NCBI GenBank assembly: GCA_945864145.1
Contig: CAMBAN010000014.1
Coordinates: 1 to 38,115 of the forward strand
Length of the DNA: 38,115 nucleotides
Direction: 5' to 3'
Source: an uncultured Lachnospiraceae bacterium
GTDB taxonomy: Bacteria > Bacillota > Clostridia > Lachnospirales > Lachnospiraceae
This document shows positions 1-8,935 of this stretch, in pieces (positions within the stretch are counted from its first letter, which is position 1; each line of letters begins with the position of its first letter). A program made the position numbers and the translations under genes. The notes beneath the pieces are model-generated. The model made no database searches. It was given only the letters and a program-made list of their open reading frames with translations, and had not been told where the DNA came from.

Positions 1-125
1 GCCTCTTCATCAGTCAAAAACCTCCTGGTATTGGCAAATACAAAACCGATGTAATCCGGCTTGTAAAGATTGACTGCCTCTACATCATCTAATGTTTTTA
101 ATCCGCAAATCTTTACCTTAGTCAT
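1..125 (-). CDS. trpF: phosphoribosylanthranilate isomerase, N-terminal part (cut by window edge)
   Basis: Only the first 41 or so codons are inside the window. They read MTKVKICGLKTLDDVEAVN and then a YIGFVFA stretch, which is the first beta-strand (KICG) and second strand (GFVF) of the TrpF TIM barrel. The enzyme isomerises phosphoribosylanthranilate to the deoxyribulose phosphate that TrpC uses next. The ATG overlaps the TGA of trpC by four bases (ATGA), so translation is probably coupled. The call rests on the motif and the operon position; the active-site Asp lies outside the window. Confidence 0.93.
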   Translation of the reverse strand, partial: MTKVKICGLKTLDDVEAVNLYKPDYIGFVFANTRRFLTDEE

Positions 126-916
126 GCTTTGATACCCTTTAATTCATCTAACATCTCTCTCTTATTTTCGCTTCTCATCAGTGTTTCTCCGATTAAAACA
201 CCATTAACGCCCGCTTCTCTTAATACCTGGATATCCTCTGCTGTTTTTATTCCGCTCTCAGCAACAAACAAAATATCTTTTGGAACCAGATTTCTCAATC
301 TTACGCTATTGTTAATATCTACCGTAAAATCCTTCAGGTTTCGATTGTTTACCCCAATCATTCTTGCTCCTGCTTCGAGTGCACTGTGTACTTCCTTCTC
401 ATCGTGTGCCTCAACTAAAGCAGAAAGCCCAAGATCATCACAGATTGCCTTATATTTTTTTATCGTTTCTGTATCTAACAGGGCTGCAATGAGTAACACA
501 CAGGATGCACCTAAGAGCTTTGCTTCATAAATCAGATACTCATCAATGGTAAAATCCTTACGAATAGTAGGGATACTTACTGCTTCATTAATTTCCTTTA
601 AATACCGGTCGCTGCCTTTAAAATAATCCGTTTCAGTCAGCACTGAGATACAGCTTGCTCCTGCTTTCTCATAATCCTTTGCTATTTGCAAATAAGGAAA
701 ATCCTCTGCAATGATGCCCTTCGATGGAGAAGCCTTTTTTACCTCACAGATAAAGCTGATATCTCCTTCTTTGATTGCCTGTTCAAAAGGGAAAGTATGT
801 ACGCCCTCCTTTTTTGCCAGAGCAAGCGCCTGCTCTTTTACGACTTGCAAAGGAACTTGTGCTTTTTTCTTTTCTACTCTGGTGCGTGTTGCCGCCGCCA
901 AATCATCAAGTATCAT
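122..916 (-). CDS. trpC: indole-3-glycerol phosphate synthase
   Basis: The 264-residue product has the family's usual length and is a single-function TrpC, not a TrpC-TrpF fusion. It closes the indole ring of carboxyphenylamino-deoxyribulose phosphate in cytosolic tryptophan synthesis. Visible marks are the EVKKASPSKG stretch near residues 58-67 (catalytic Lys and phosphate contact), RKDF near 118, the GVNNRNL strand near 189 and the VLIGETLMRS phosphate-binding end near 240. The ATG follows GGAG at a 7-base distance. It sits 17 bases after trpD and overlaps trpF by four bases, in the middle of the trp operon. Confidence 0.97.
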   Translation of the reverse strand: MILDDLAAATRTRVEKKKAQVPLQVVKEQALALAKKEGVHTFPFEQAIKEGDISFICEVKKASPSKGIIAEDFPYLQIAKDYEKAGASCISVLTETDYFKGSDRYLKEINEAVSIPTIRKDFTIDEYLIYEAKLLGASCVLLIAALLDTETIKKYKAICDDLGLSALVEAHDEKEVHSALEAGARMIGVNNRNLKDFTVDINNSVRLRNLVPKDILFVAESGIKTAEDIQVLREAGVNGVLIGETLMRSENKREMLDELKGIKA

Positions 917-933
917 TTCTTTTCTCCTGTTTT

Positions 934-1944
934 CTATGCATTGGTAAGCTTTACAAACTCCTGAAGCTTCTCATAGGCCTTACCGTTTGCCACTGTTTCT
1001 CTTGCAACTTTAATACCTTCTGCAATAGAAGAAGCACCGTTCATTAAGTAAATACCTGCACCGGCATTTAATAAAACAGCCTCTGCCTTTGCATCTGTAC
1101 ATTCACCCTTTAAAATGCTCTCTGCAATCTTTGCATTTTCTGCACCATCTCCACCGACCAAATCACTCTTCTGACATCTGGCCATACCAAACTGCTCCGG
1201 TGTAATCTCATATTTTGTAAAAGTACCATCCTTTACTTCCATTACTGTTGTCGGTGCACTTAATGATATTTCATCTAATCTGTCCTGTCCGTAAACAACT
1301 AATGCTCTCTTCACGCCAAGCTTATCTAATACATGTGCCATTGGCTCCACTAAATCTTCGCTATATACGCCAAGTAACTCTACATTAGCACCTGCGGGAT
1401 TTGCAAGAGGTCCTAAAATATTGAAAACAGTTCTGATGCCAAGCCCCTTACGAACAGGTCCTACAAATCGCATTGCTGCATGATATTTCTGTGCAAACAT
1501 AAAGCAGATGTTGGCTTCCTTTAAAATCTCTGCATTTTTTTCTGCCTCTAAATCAAGCTTTACGCCTAATGCTTCTAAACAATCAGCTGCACCGCTTTTG
1601 CTTGACACACTTCTGTTACCATGCTTTGCAACCTTGTAGCCTGCTGCCGCAACAATGATACTTGCTGTTGTACTGATATTTATGGAATTGGCACCATCTC
1701 CACCTGTACCAACGATTTCCAGTACATCTCCCTCAACAGGTACTTTAGTGCCATGTTTTCTCATTCCTTTTGCAAAGGCAGTAATTTCTTCTACGGTTTC
1801 TCCCTTCATACGAAGAGCTGTTAAAAATGCAGCCATATTCATTTGCTCTGCAGTACCATCCATAATTTCATCCATGACCTGTTCTGCTTCTTCTTCTGTT
1901 AAATTCTGATTATCCACTACTTTTTTGGTTGCTTCTACTATCAT
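934..1944 (-). CDS. trpD: anthranilate phosphoribosyltransferase
   Basis: The enzyme transfers phosphoribose from PRPP to anthranilate, the second step of the tryptophan branch. Family motifs are clear: [14 protein letters not shown] (PRPP/pyrophosphate loop), [15 protein letters not shown], and the [20 protein letters not shown] region. I place the start at 1944, five codons inside the longest reading frame, because GGAGG lies 8 bases before that ATG whereas the outer ATG overlaps the GGAGG itself; this gives 336 residues, typical for TrpD. It is free-standing, not fused to TrpG as in enterobacteria. It lies 43 bases downstream of trpG. Confidence 0.97.
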   Translation of the reverse strand: MIVEATKKVVDNQNLTEEEAEQVMDEIMDGTAEQMNMAAFLTALRMKGETVEEITAFAKGMRKHGTKVPVEGDVLEIVGTGGDGANSINISTTASIIVAAAGYKVAKHGNRSVSSKSGAADCLEALGVKLDLEAEKNAEILKEANICFMFAQKYHAAMRFVGPVRKGLGIRTVFNILGPLANPAGANVELLGVYSEDLVEPMAHVLDKLGVKRALVVYGQDRLDEISLSAPTTVMEVKDGTFTKYEITPEQFGMARCQKSDLVGGDGAENAKIAESILKGECTDAKAEAVLLNAGAGIYLMNGASSIAEGIKVARETVANGKAYEKLQEFVKLTNA

Positions 1945-1987
1945 ATTGTTTTCCTCCATCTATTTTTGTGACACATGTGTCGTTCTG

Positions 1988-2563
1988 TTACTGTTTAAGG
2001 AAATTTTCCAGCATCTGTTTTCCTGTCGGAGTCATAATGGATTCCGGATGAAACTGCAATCCATAGATTGCTGCGTCCTTATGCTGCACTGCCATAATCT
2101 CTCCCTTTTCATCAACAGCTGTTACTTCTAAGCAATCCGGAAGAGAATTTTTATCTGCTACTAAAGAATGATATCTTGCTACCGTTAGTTCCTCCGCAAG
2201 CCCCTCAAATATCACACTCTTATTATTTACCTTTACCTGGCTTTGTTTTCCATGCATCAGCTCCGGTGCATAAGTAATTTTTCCACCAAGTGCTTCACAA
2301 ATAGCCTGATGCCCCAGGCAAACGCCAAGTACAGGAATTTTTCCTGCTGCCGCCAACAAAAGCTTTTCGATAATACCTGCATCAGCCGGTTTTCCGGGTC
2401 CTGGTGACAAAATGATGTGCGATGGTGCTTCCTTTAAGATTTCCTCTACTGTCTTTTCATCATTTCGAATCACCTGCAATTCTTCTTTTCCCTCAAGTAA
2501 TTCTCCAATCATTTGTACCAGGTTATAGGAAAAACTATCATAATTATCCACAAGTAAGACCAT
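1988..2563 (-). CDS. trpG: anthranilate synthase component II (glutamine amidotransferase)
   Basis: This 191-residue class I glutamine amidotransferase supplies ammonia to TrpE. The nucleophile elbow is GVCLGHQAI with Cys82, and the C-terminal HPES places the other triad residues at His172 and Glu174; the SPGPGKP oxyanion-strand motif is near residue 53. The start ATG shares one base with the trpE stop (TAATG), and a GAGGAGG site lies within the end of trpE, so the two subunits are probably made in equal amounts by coupling. A PabA role is also possible for this family, but the operon position favours TrpG. Confidence 0.96.
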   Translation of the reverse strand: MVLLVDNYDSFSYNLVQMIGELLEGKEELQVIRNDEKTVEEILKEAPSHIILSPGPGKPADAGIIEKLLLAAAGKIPVLGVCLGHQAICEALGGKITYAPELMHGKQSQVKVNNKSVIFEGLAEELTVARYHSLVADKNSLPDCLEVTAVDEKGEIMAVQHKDAAIYGLQFHPESIMTPTGKQMLENFLKQ

Positions 2564-4017
2564 TATTTACACACCTCCTCAACTAATCTGATTGCCTCGA
2601 TTACAGTTCCTGCTTTATTTGCACATTCCTGATATTCGCTTTCAGGAACGCTGTCTGCAACAATACCTGCGCCAGCCTGCACATATACCTTTTTGCCTTT
2701 TTTTACAGCAGTTCTAATGGCGATGCAGACATCCAGGTTACCACTAAAATCCATGTATCCAATCGCTCCGCCATATACCCCTCTGGAAACAGGCTCTAAT
2801 TCATCAATGATTTCACAGGCTCTGAATTTCGGTGCTCCGGAAAGTGTTCCTGCCGGAAGCAATGCCTCTACGGTATCACTACAGGTTTTTCCCTCTGCCA
2901 AAGTACCTGTAACAGTACTTGCAATGTGCATTACCTTGGAAAATCTGTGGATTGCCATGTAGTCCTCTACCTTAACACTACCGTACTCCGAAATTCTTCC
3001 TAAATCGTTTCTTGCAAGGTCTACTAACATATTGTGCTCTGCACATTCCTTTTTATCTGCTAAAAGCTCTGTCTCTAAGGCTTCATCCTCTGCTCTTGTT
3101 TTACCACGTTTTCTTGTACCTGCTACCGGGAAAGTCATCAACTTTCCATTTGTCAGCTTTACCATAGTTTCCGGTGAAGTACCTGCAATCTGCATATCCT
3201 TCATCTGCATGTAATACATGTAAGGAGAAGGATTTGTTGTTCGTAACACTCTATAAGCATTTAACAGACTTCCCTCATAATCCGCTTCAAATCTTCTGGA
3301 AATAACCCCTTGAAAAATGTCACCCTCTTTGATGTAATGCTTTGTTTTTTCGACCATATTGCAATATTCTTCTTTTGAAAGATTACAGGTAAACTCGGGA
3401 GCCTTCTGTCCTTTTTCATAAGGAATCGGGTCTGTGATGCGGAGTGTTTCGATAAAAGCTTCGATATCTGCTACTGCCTTATCGTAGCCAGCCTTTCCGT
3501 CACATGTTTTTGCATTTACAATAATGACAAGTTTATGCATCATCTGGTCAAAGGCTATCAACTTATCAAACATCATCAGCTCAAAATCATTCACATCGTT
3601 TTGCTTGATTTTCAGCTTTGGTTCTGCATATTGTATCATTTCATAGGAAAAGTATCCGACTAAACCGCCTGTGAATGTTGGAAGACCTTCAATCTGAGGA
3701 GATTTATATTCACGTAGCAGGCTGTCTAACGCTTCCTTTGGTGTGCCCGGAATGATACGGACCATTCCATTTTCTTTTACCTTTACCACACCGTTTTTAC
3801 AGGAAACGGTAAGCTTTGGATGGTATCCGAGGAAAGAATATCTGCCAAGTCTTCCACCTTCCACACTTTCCAGAAGAAAGAACTGCTGGTCTAATGCAGC
3901 AAGCTTTCTCAGTATTAAAATTGGTGTTACATCATCTGCCAGTATTTCCTTGCAGACAGGTACATAAGTATATTCTTTTTCATATTGTTTTGCCTGTTCA
4001 TAAGTCGGTTTAATCAT
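2563..4017 (-). CDS. trpE: anthranilate synthase component I
   Basis: The 484-residue chorismate-utilising subunit converts chorismate to anthranilate using ammonia from TrpG. The N-terminal LLES motif at residues 48-51 belongs to the tryptophan feedback site, supporting TrpE rather than the paralogue PabB. The catalytic C-terminal half carries FPVAGTRKRGKT, a DLARNDLGRI stretch, GTLSGAPK and the GGAIGY and QAGAGIVADS motifs expected for the family. It is the first gene of the trp operon, starting about 30 bases after the T-box terminator, with GGAGG before its ATG. All key motifs look intact. Confidence 0.98.
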   Translation of the reverse strand: MIKPTYEQAKQYEKEYTYVPVCKEILADDVTPILILRKLAALDQQFFLLESVEGGRLGRYSFLGYHPKLTVSCKNGVVKVKENGMVRIIPGTPKEALDSLLREYKSPQIEGLPTFTGGLVGYFSYEMIQYAEPKLKIKQNDVNDFELMMFDKLIAFDQMMHKLVIIVNAKTCDGKAGYDKAVADIEAFIETLRITDPIPYEKGQKAPEFTCNLSKEEYCNMVEKTKHYIKEGDIFQGVISRRFEADYEGSLLNAYRVLRTTNPSPYMYYMQMKDMQIAGTSPETMVKLTNGKLMTFPVAGTRKRGKTRAEDEALETELLADKKECAEHNMLVDLARNDLGRISEYGSVKVEDYMAIHRFSKVMHIASTVTGTLAEGKTCSDTVEALLPAGTLSGAPKFRACEIIDELEPVSRGVYGGAIGYMDFSGNLDVCIAIRTAVKKGKKVYVQAGAGIVADSVPESEYQECANKAGTVIEAIRLVEEVCK

Positions 4018-4048
4018 TTTGTACCTCCATTGCCTGATTTAAATAGAA

Positions 4049-4096
4049 CAAAAAAAAGCTTCTGTCCCAATCATTTTCTGATTAGGACAAAAGCTT
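4049..4096 (-). terminator. T-box leader terminator of the trp operon
   Basis: On the minus strand an 18-base arm, a 5-base loop and an 18-base arm (4056-4096, with G-U pairs) are followed by a run of eight or nine U. The hairpin lies directly after the conserved T-box sequence and 32 bases before trpE, so it is the conditional terminator that the antiterminator displaces when uncharged tRNA binds. Confidence 0.93.
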
Positions 4097-4381
4097 ATAA
4101 ATTCGCTTCTGCGGTGCCACCTAAATTGATGCATATTTATACAATGCATCCCCTCTGTACGTACCATCATACGTCTTCCTTTGATAACGGACGGAACTCC
4201 CGTTGGGCATTACTCAAATGTCTCTGACATTCTTTACTCCCACCTTCCCAAGTCCATTCCACATTTCGTTAACTGCTGCAATCCCACCATCTGCAACTCT
4301 CTGTGAATTAAATCTGAAATATGTACTCCTCTTGGTCATTAGTTTCATGTGCATATTTATAAATTTTCTAACAACTTCTTG
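4050..4381 (-). promoter_or_regulatory. T-box leader RNA, tRNA-Trp responsive
   Basis: The roughly 330-base leader of trpE has T-box landmarks in order on the minus strand. An AGAGAG stretch (4297-4302) precedes the stem I region. A GAA-UGG-A sequence puts a UGG tryptophan codon in the likely specifier loop (4254-4256). The T-box core AGGTGGCACCGC lies at 4111-4122, then the terminator. The antiterminator bulge reads UGGC (4116-4119), and its last base C can pair with a G discriminator base, as expected for tRNA-Trp. Low charged tRNA-Trp would therefore allow read-through into trpEGDCF. Structure was inferred from sequence only. A second UGG a few bases downstream is the alternative specifier. 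Confidence 0.92.
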
Positions 4382-4387
4382 TTACCA

Positions 4388-4416
4388 ATCATAATTCCAA
4401 AACAAGAATATGTCAA
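4388..4416 (-). promoter_or_regulatory. trp operon promoter (sigma-A)
   Basis: On the minus strand TTGACA (4411-4416) and TATGAT (4388-4393) are separated by exactly 17 bases. Transcription would begin near 4381, just before the T-box leader. This is a near-consensus vegetative promoter, which fits an operon controlled mainly after initiation. It lies 26 bases beyond the stop of the nitroreductase gene. Confidence 0.88.
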
Positions 4417-4441
4417 GCAGAAATTTGTATTTTTTTGTATT

Positions 4442-4984
4442 TTATACGAATTTTAATAAATCCGATACTTCTTTTCTCTTTGGTGCTGCAGGCTCTTCAT
4501 CCGGATATCCGATAGAAATGAGTGCCGCCACTCTTTGTCCCTCTTCTAAGCCAATAAGTTCTGCTACCTTACTGTCATCAAAAATACCCATGATAACAGA
4601 ACCGACACCCATGTCATGTGCTGCAAGACAGAAGGTCTGGGTAGCGATACCTGCATCAAATACCTCCCAACGATCTTCCTTGCTGGTCGTATAAGAGCCA
4701 TCTTTTTCATAACCGCTTCTACCGTGTACAATTGTCACTACTACAAGTGCAGCCGCCTTTGTAATCGTACCTGTGTTATAAGAAAAACCAAGTACCGCAT
4801 CATTAGCAATCTTTTCCTGAATAGCCTTATCCTCTACCACTACGTATCTGACTACCTGTGTATTTTTCCAGGATGGTGCATAAGAGGCTTCCTTTACGAT
4901 TTTCTCCAACACCTCATGTGGTACCGGTGTGTCCTTAAAGTTTCTGATACTTCTTCTTGTTTCAATACACTGTAATGCTTCCAT
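4442..4984 (-). CDS. nitroreductase family flavoprotein
   Basis: The 180-residue protein begins with the ETRRSIRNF signature of FMN-binding nitroreductases (Arg residues contacting the FMN phosphate) and has SYAPSWKNTQ around residues 34-43 and a GVGSVIMG segment near 126-133. Members reduce nitroaromatics, quinones or flavins with NAD(P)H in the cytosol; the natural substrate cannot be read from sequence. The ATG follows AGGAGG at a short distance, 22 bases after the MATE gene, making it the last gene of the suf-MATE transcript. No clear terminator hairpin follows, so some transcripts may run on into the trp leader. Confidence 0.9.
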   Translation of the reverse strand: MEALQCIETRRSIRNFKDTPVPHEVLEKIVKEASYAPSWKNTQVVRYVVVEDKAIQEKIANDAVLGFSYNTGTITKAAALVVVTIVHGRSGYEKDGSYTTSKEDRWEVFDAGIATQTFCLAAHDMGVGSVIMGIFDDSKVAELIGLEEGQRVAALISIGYPDEEPAAPKRKEVSDLLKFV

Positions 4985-5005
4985 TTGTTTTCCTCCTGTA
5001 TATTT

Positions 5006-6358
5006 TTATTTTTGTATTAAGTGTCCCTTCATTTTTTTCCATACGTGGAAATAAGCGGGAATTAAAAATGCATCTGCAAATATCCATGCAAGCGGGCTTG
5101 CAAAGCAAGCTGCATCAAATCCAAAGTGTGGCACAAGGAATGCACCTACTAAGGTTCTCGCTGTCATTTCCAGCACACCTGCCGTAATAGCAAACACGCC
5201 AAAGCCCATACCCTGTATCATAAATCTGACAATATTCACCAAAGCTAATGGGAAATAGAACAATCCATTTATCCACAGGAAACGCTGTGCCTGTGTCATA
5301 ATCTCTACTTCACCGGAATCCACAAATAACGTCAGAAGTGTCGGACCTGCAAACTTAATAATTGCAAGAGCGATAGCAGAATAAATGGCTCCTAAAAGGA
5401 CACAACTACCAAGTCCCTTATGTAATCTATCGAGCTTGTAACCTCCTGCATTTTGTCCGCCATAAGTTGCCATCGTCGAACCCATCGCATCAAACGGACA
5501 AACAATGAACATACTGATTTTCGAAGCTGCTGTTACACTTGCAACTGCATTAGATCCTAACGTATTTACTGCTGACTGTAAAATAACGCTGCCGATTGCT
5601 GTAATAGAATATTGTAAGCCCATTGGTACACCAGCATTACACAATTCCAGAATTTCTCTTTTCTGCCACTTCCATTCGTCCCTTTTTAAGCGTAGCATAT
5701 CTACTTTTTTGATAATATAGATTACACAAATCAAACCGGAAATCAACTGTGAAAATACAGTTGCATAGGCTGCTCCTGCTACACCCATGCGGAAGCACAA
5801 AATAAATATCAAATCCAATGCTACGTTAAGAACAGACGAAATTACCAACACTATCAATGGAAAACGGGAATTTCCAAGTGCTCTTAGCATACCTGATGTC
5901 AAATTATACAAATATGTGGCTGGAATACCTGCAAAGATAATGACGATATACGCATATGAGTATTCCATGATATTTTCCGGTGTACGCATGGCTATCAATA
6001 TCCATCTGCATAAAAGAACCGTTAACGTTGTCATGACCGCAGAAAAAATAACGGAAAGCCAGACACTGTTTGCCCAAAGCTTTCGTAGTGCCTTATAATC
6101 CTTTGCTCCAAAGCGATGTGCCACCGGCAAAGAAAAACCGCTGCACACGCCATTACAAAATCCGATAATCAAGAAGTTAATCGACCCTGTTGCTCCTACG
6201 GCAGCAAGCGCTTCCACGCCTAAAAATCTACCTACAATCATGGTATCTACCAAATTGTACATTTGCTGAAAAAGCATACCGAAGAATAGTGGAATTGCAA
6301 ATGTCAAAATATGCTTCATTGGTGACCCGGTAGTCATATCCTTCGTTGTAGCACTCAT
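5006..6358 (-). CDS. MATE-family multidrug/cation antiporter
   Basis: The 450-residue, strongly hydrophobic protein is compatible with the 12-helix MATE fold. It starts with MTTGSPMKHILTFAIPLFFG and the FQQMYNLVDTMIVGRF segment typical of the family, and an equivalent segment after the midpoint (QYSITAIGSVILQSAVNTLG) marks the second half-repeat. MATE proteins export drugs or metabolites in exchange for Na+ or H+ across the cytoplasmic membrane; the substrate is unknown. It lies 22 bases after the sufB-like gene and 21 bases before the nitroreductase, so it is probably cotranscribed with both. Confidence 0.92.
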   Translation of the reverse strand: MSATTKDMTTGSPMKHILTFAIPLFFGMLFQQMYNLVDTMIVGRFLGVEALAAVGATGSINFLIIGFCNGVCSGFSLPVAHRFGAKDYKALRKLWANSVWLSVIFSAVMTTLTVLLCRWILIAMRTPENIMEYSYAYIVIIFAGIPATYLYNLTSGMLRALGNSRFPLIVLVISSVLNVALDLIFILCFRMGVAGAAYATVFSQLISGLICVIYIIKKVDMLRLKRDEWKWQKREILELCNAGVPMGLQYSITAIGSVILQSAVNTLGSNAVASVTAASKISMFIVCPFDAMGSTMATYGGQNAGGYKLDRLHKGLGSCVLLGAIYSAIALAIIKFAGPTLLTLFVDSGEVEIMTQAQRFLWINGLFYFPLALVNIVRFMIQGMGFGVFAITAGVLEMTARTLVGAFLVPHFGFDAACFASPLAWIFADAFLIPAYFHVWKKMKGHLIQK

Positions 6359-6380
6359 ACCCTTTTACCTTCTCTGTTTT

Positions 6381-7298
6381 CTATTTTAAAAATCCGTTTA
6401 CAATCTGCTCTTCAGCCTCAGCCTCAGTCAATCCCAAAGTCATAAGTTTTGTGAGCTGTTCCCCTGCTATTTTACCAATGGCAGCCTCATGAATCAGGCT
6501 TGCCTCTAAATGATTGGCTGTAATTTCCGGAATTGCCTTTACAACAGCTTTATCCATAATAATCGCATCACACTCAGAATGTCCCGCACAAGCGTTGTTA
6601 CCATTAATTTGTGAATAGAATACCTGCTTCGACTCATCCTTTGCCACAGACCTTGAAATCACATTGGTGCTGGAGCCTTCTCCATCTAAATCCACATAGA
6701 ACTTTGTCTCCGCCACTTGTGACAAATGTGTCATTATTTTTTCTTTTACGACAAAAGTAGCACCTGCTCCGACTTTTCCCTTAGTCACACGCACTGTAGA
6801 GTCCACACCTTTAATCTGTACAGAATCCATTTCCATGTAGCTACCTTCTGCAAGATTTACGATAGTTTCCGGATTCATGATTCTTGCGCCCTTACCATCG
6901 CCATCACCATAATGCTTTTCTACATATCTGACCTTTGCATTTTTTTCCAAATAGAAGGTATGGATACCATCATGCTGGCTGTCCTGGTCTCCACAGTTGT
7001 GAATACCACAGCCTGCAATGATTGTCACATCTGCACCTTCACCAATGTAAAAATCGTTATATACCAAATCCTTTAGACCTGCTTTTGCAATAATCACCGG
7101 AATGTGTACGCTTTCATGCTTTGTTCCCGGCTTGATGATAATATCAATACCCGGCTTGTCCGTTTTTGTAACGATATCAATATTCTCTGTTGTCTTTCTG
7201 GCAACACCCTCTCCATCTGAACGAATATTGTAAGCGCCCTCCGGTACCTCGTGTAAATCCGCTATCTCACGCAGTAAATTCTTTTGAATCTCATCCAT
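6381..7298 (-). CDS. SufB/SufD-like iron-sulfur scaffold protein
   Basis: The 305-residue protein matches the beta-helix core of SufB/SufD, with segments such as YIGEGADVTIIAGCGIHN, the DGIHTFYLEKNAKVRYVEKH stretch and a C-terminal ISRSVAKDESKQVFYSQING followed by ECDAI and HEAAIGKI. These belong to the SufB scaffold that receives sulfur and builds clusters with SufC. It is much shorter than classical SufB (about 450 residues). I choose the start at 7298 because GGAGG lies upstream of that ATG; the ATG overlaps the end of sufC by eight bases, indicating coupling. No SufS, SufU or SufD gene lies next to it. It could be labelled SufB or SufD by different tools. Confidence 0.9.
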   Translation of the reverse strand: MDEIQKNLLREIADLHEVPEGAYNIRSDGEGVARKTTENIDIVTKTDKPGIDIIIKPGTKHESVHIPVIIAKAGLKDLVYNDFYIGEGADVTIIAGCGIHNCGDQDSQHDGIHTFYLEKNAKVRYVEKHYGDGDGKGARIMNPETIVNLAEGSYMEMDSVQIKGVDSTVRVTKGKVGAGATFVVKEKIMTHLSQVAETKFYVDLDGEGSSTNVISRSVAKDESKQVFYSQINGNNACAGHSECDAIIMDKAVVKAIPEITANHLEASLIHEAAIGKIAGEQLTKLMTLGLTEAEAEEQIVNGFLK

Positions 7299-8019
7299 TG
7301 ATACATCCTCCTGCCATATGCTTACAGCCTGCATTTCCATTCAAAAGCTGTGGCAATATGTCTTCCTTTTTGCCCTGCGTAGAAATTCTTCCATCTGCAA
7401 TGACTACAATTTTATCTGCAATATTCAAAATTCTTTCCTGATGGGAAATAATGATAATGGAACCATTAATTTTTTCATGCATTTGCTCAAATACCTGGAT
7501 TAAATTTTGAAAGCTCCACAAATCGATACCTGCTTCCGGCTCATCAAATACAGAAAGTTTGGTACCTCTTGCCATAACTGTGGCAATTTCAATTCGCTTT
7601 AGCTCACCACCGGAAAGGCTGGCATTTACCTCTCTGTTAATGTAGTCTCTTGCACAGAGTCCTACCTCTGAAAGATACTGGCATGCACTCTCTATGCTGA
7701 CATTTTTACCGGATGCAAGTCTGATTAAGTCAAATACCGTAATACCCTTAAAACGTACAGGCTGTTGAAAAGCAAAGCTAATGCCCGCCTGTGCTCTTTC
7801 AGTAATGGACATACCTGTCACATCTACGCCATCTAAAATAATCTGTCCTGAAGTCGGCTGGATAATACCTGCAATCAGCTTTGCCAAAGTGGACTTTCCT
7901 CCACCATTTGGTCCGGTAATTGCCGTAAATCTATCATCTATTGTCAGATTAATATCATTTAATATATCTTTCCCTTTCCCATCATCTACATGATAGGAAA
8001 TATTTCTTAACTCTAACAT
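7291..8019 (-). CDS. sufC: Fe-S assembly ABC ATPase SufC
   Basis: The 242-residue ATPase has Walker A GPNGGGKST (near 38-46), a Q-loop in FAFQQPVRFKG, a signature ASLSGGELKR, Walker B SVFDEPEAGID and an ISHQERIL H-loop. The EPEAGID wording and the LSGGELKRIE context are typical of SufC rather than of transporters. SufC hydrolyses ATP to drive rearrangement of the SufB scaffold. GGAGG precedes the ATG. It is the first gene after a good promoter at 8069-8097, and its 3' end overlaps the sufB-like gene. The C-terminus holds two Cys residues (GCK and GGC) with no assigned role. Confidence 0.94.
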   Translation of the reverse strand: MLELRNISYHVDDGKGKDILNDINLTIDDRFTAITGPNGGGKSTLAKLIAGIIQPTSGQIILDGVDVTGMSITERAQAGISFAFQQPVRFKGITVFDLIRLASGKNVSIESACQYLSEVGLCARDYINREVNASLSGGELKRIEIATVMARGTKLSVFDEPEAGIDLWSFQNLIQVFEQMHEKINGSIIIISHQERILNIADKIVVIADGRISTQGKKEDILPQLLNGNAGCKHMAGGCING

Positions 8020-8068
8020 ATATCCTCCACTTATGGTTTATCCACCATTTCCTACAAATTCACTATAA

Positions 8069-8097
8069 ATTATATCCAATTTCCCCTTATATTTCAA
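8069..8097 (-). promoter_or_regulatory. promoter of the sufCB-MATE-nitroreductase operon
   Basis: Minus-strand TTGAAA (8092-8097) and TATAAT (8069-8074) with a 17-base spacer. The -35 box lies inside the last codons of the upstream sensor kinase gene, whose TAA is at 8087-8089, so the suf transcript can start independently of the two-component genes. No Fe-S regulator (IscR-like) site was recognised. Confidence 0.85.
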
Positions 8098-8935
8098 CCT
8101 GAAAGCTGATTTTCTGCACCTTTTCTTCCTGTTCCAGGCTAACTGTGATTTCGCCGCCAAAACGCTGTGCAAGCAGGTTTGCCTGATATAACCCAAGTCC
8201 ATGTCCTTCTTTATTCTCCTTTGTAGTGAACCCTCTTTCGAAGAAGTGACTGATATCGCTCATTTTTAAATTATTTACCTGGTTTCTTATTCGAAAAACC
8301 AGTTTGTCCTCTTTATCATCCAACACCATTTCTATTTCGTTTTTTTCTTCTGTACAGGCCTCTATGGCATTATCTACCAACGTACCTATAATTTCAATCA
8401 GTGTATGTTCTGATACCTGCGACAGGATTTCCTGATTTAGTACCTGTACATCAAAGTGAATGTAAGCGGGGGCACTGATGATTTTGCTGTACAAAAAACC
8501 GGCCAGTATTTTATCCGATATACGAAGTAATGCAATATTACATCGACTGTTTTCTTCATAAATTTCTTTTCCATATGCAGACTGTGCTTTGACAAGTTCA
8601 TCATAGTTATTCATTGTCACATGCATATTCAAAATCGCATTCATATGATTGTCAAACTCATGCTGACGCATACGGATATTCTTGGTCAGCTCCTCCAACG
8701 GTTTGATATAGAGCTTATAAATTTTTAATTCTTCTTCCTGTTTTCTCTGTATCGCATAATTTTGTCCCCAGTCCCAAAGTCCAAACAAAATCACGAAAAT
8801 GAGAATCATAAATAAAATAATTACTTTATAATCAAGTGTGTGGCTTAAATACAAATCCACCATTAAGTACACAGATACAAGCAGAGCCAGCATACAAAAA
8901 ATACGATACAAAAATTTTCTTCCTATCTCAGCCAT
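8087..8935 (-). CDS. GHKL-family sensor histidine kinase (AgrC/CitA-like class)
   Basis: The 282-residue protein has two hydrophobic segments near residues 10-30 and 34-54, too few for the usual multi-pass AgrC sensor, so most of it is cytoplasmic. A linker (EEELKIYKLYIKPLEEL) leads to the phosphoacceptor region MRQHEFDNHMNAI, with the likely phospho-His in QHEFDNH. The ATPase part shows the N-box LVDNAIEAC and the G-box GHGLGLYQ. Its start overlaps the upstream response-regulator gene by eight bases. No AgrB/AgrD-type peptide gene is adjacent, so the signal is unknown. Confidence 0.9.
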   Translation of the reverse strand: MAEIGRKFLYRIFCMLALLVSVYLMVDLYLSHTLDYKVIILFMILIFVILFGLWDWGQNYAIQRKQEEELKIYKLYIKPLEELTKNIRMRQHEFDNHMNAILNMHVTMNNYDELVKAQSAYGKEIYEENSRCNIALLRISDKILAGFLYSKIISAPAYIHFDVQVLNQEILSQVSEHTLIEIIGTLVDNAIEACTEEKNEIEMVLDDKEDKLVFRIRNQVNNLKMSDISHFFERGFTTKENKEGHGLGLYQANLLAQRFGGEITVSLEQEEKVQKISFQVEI

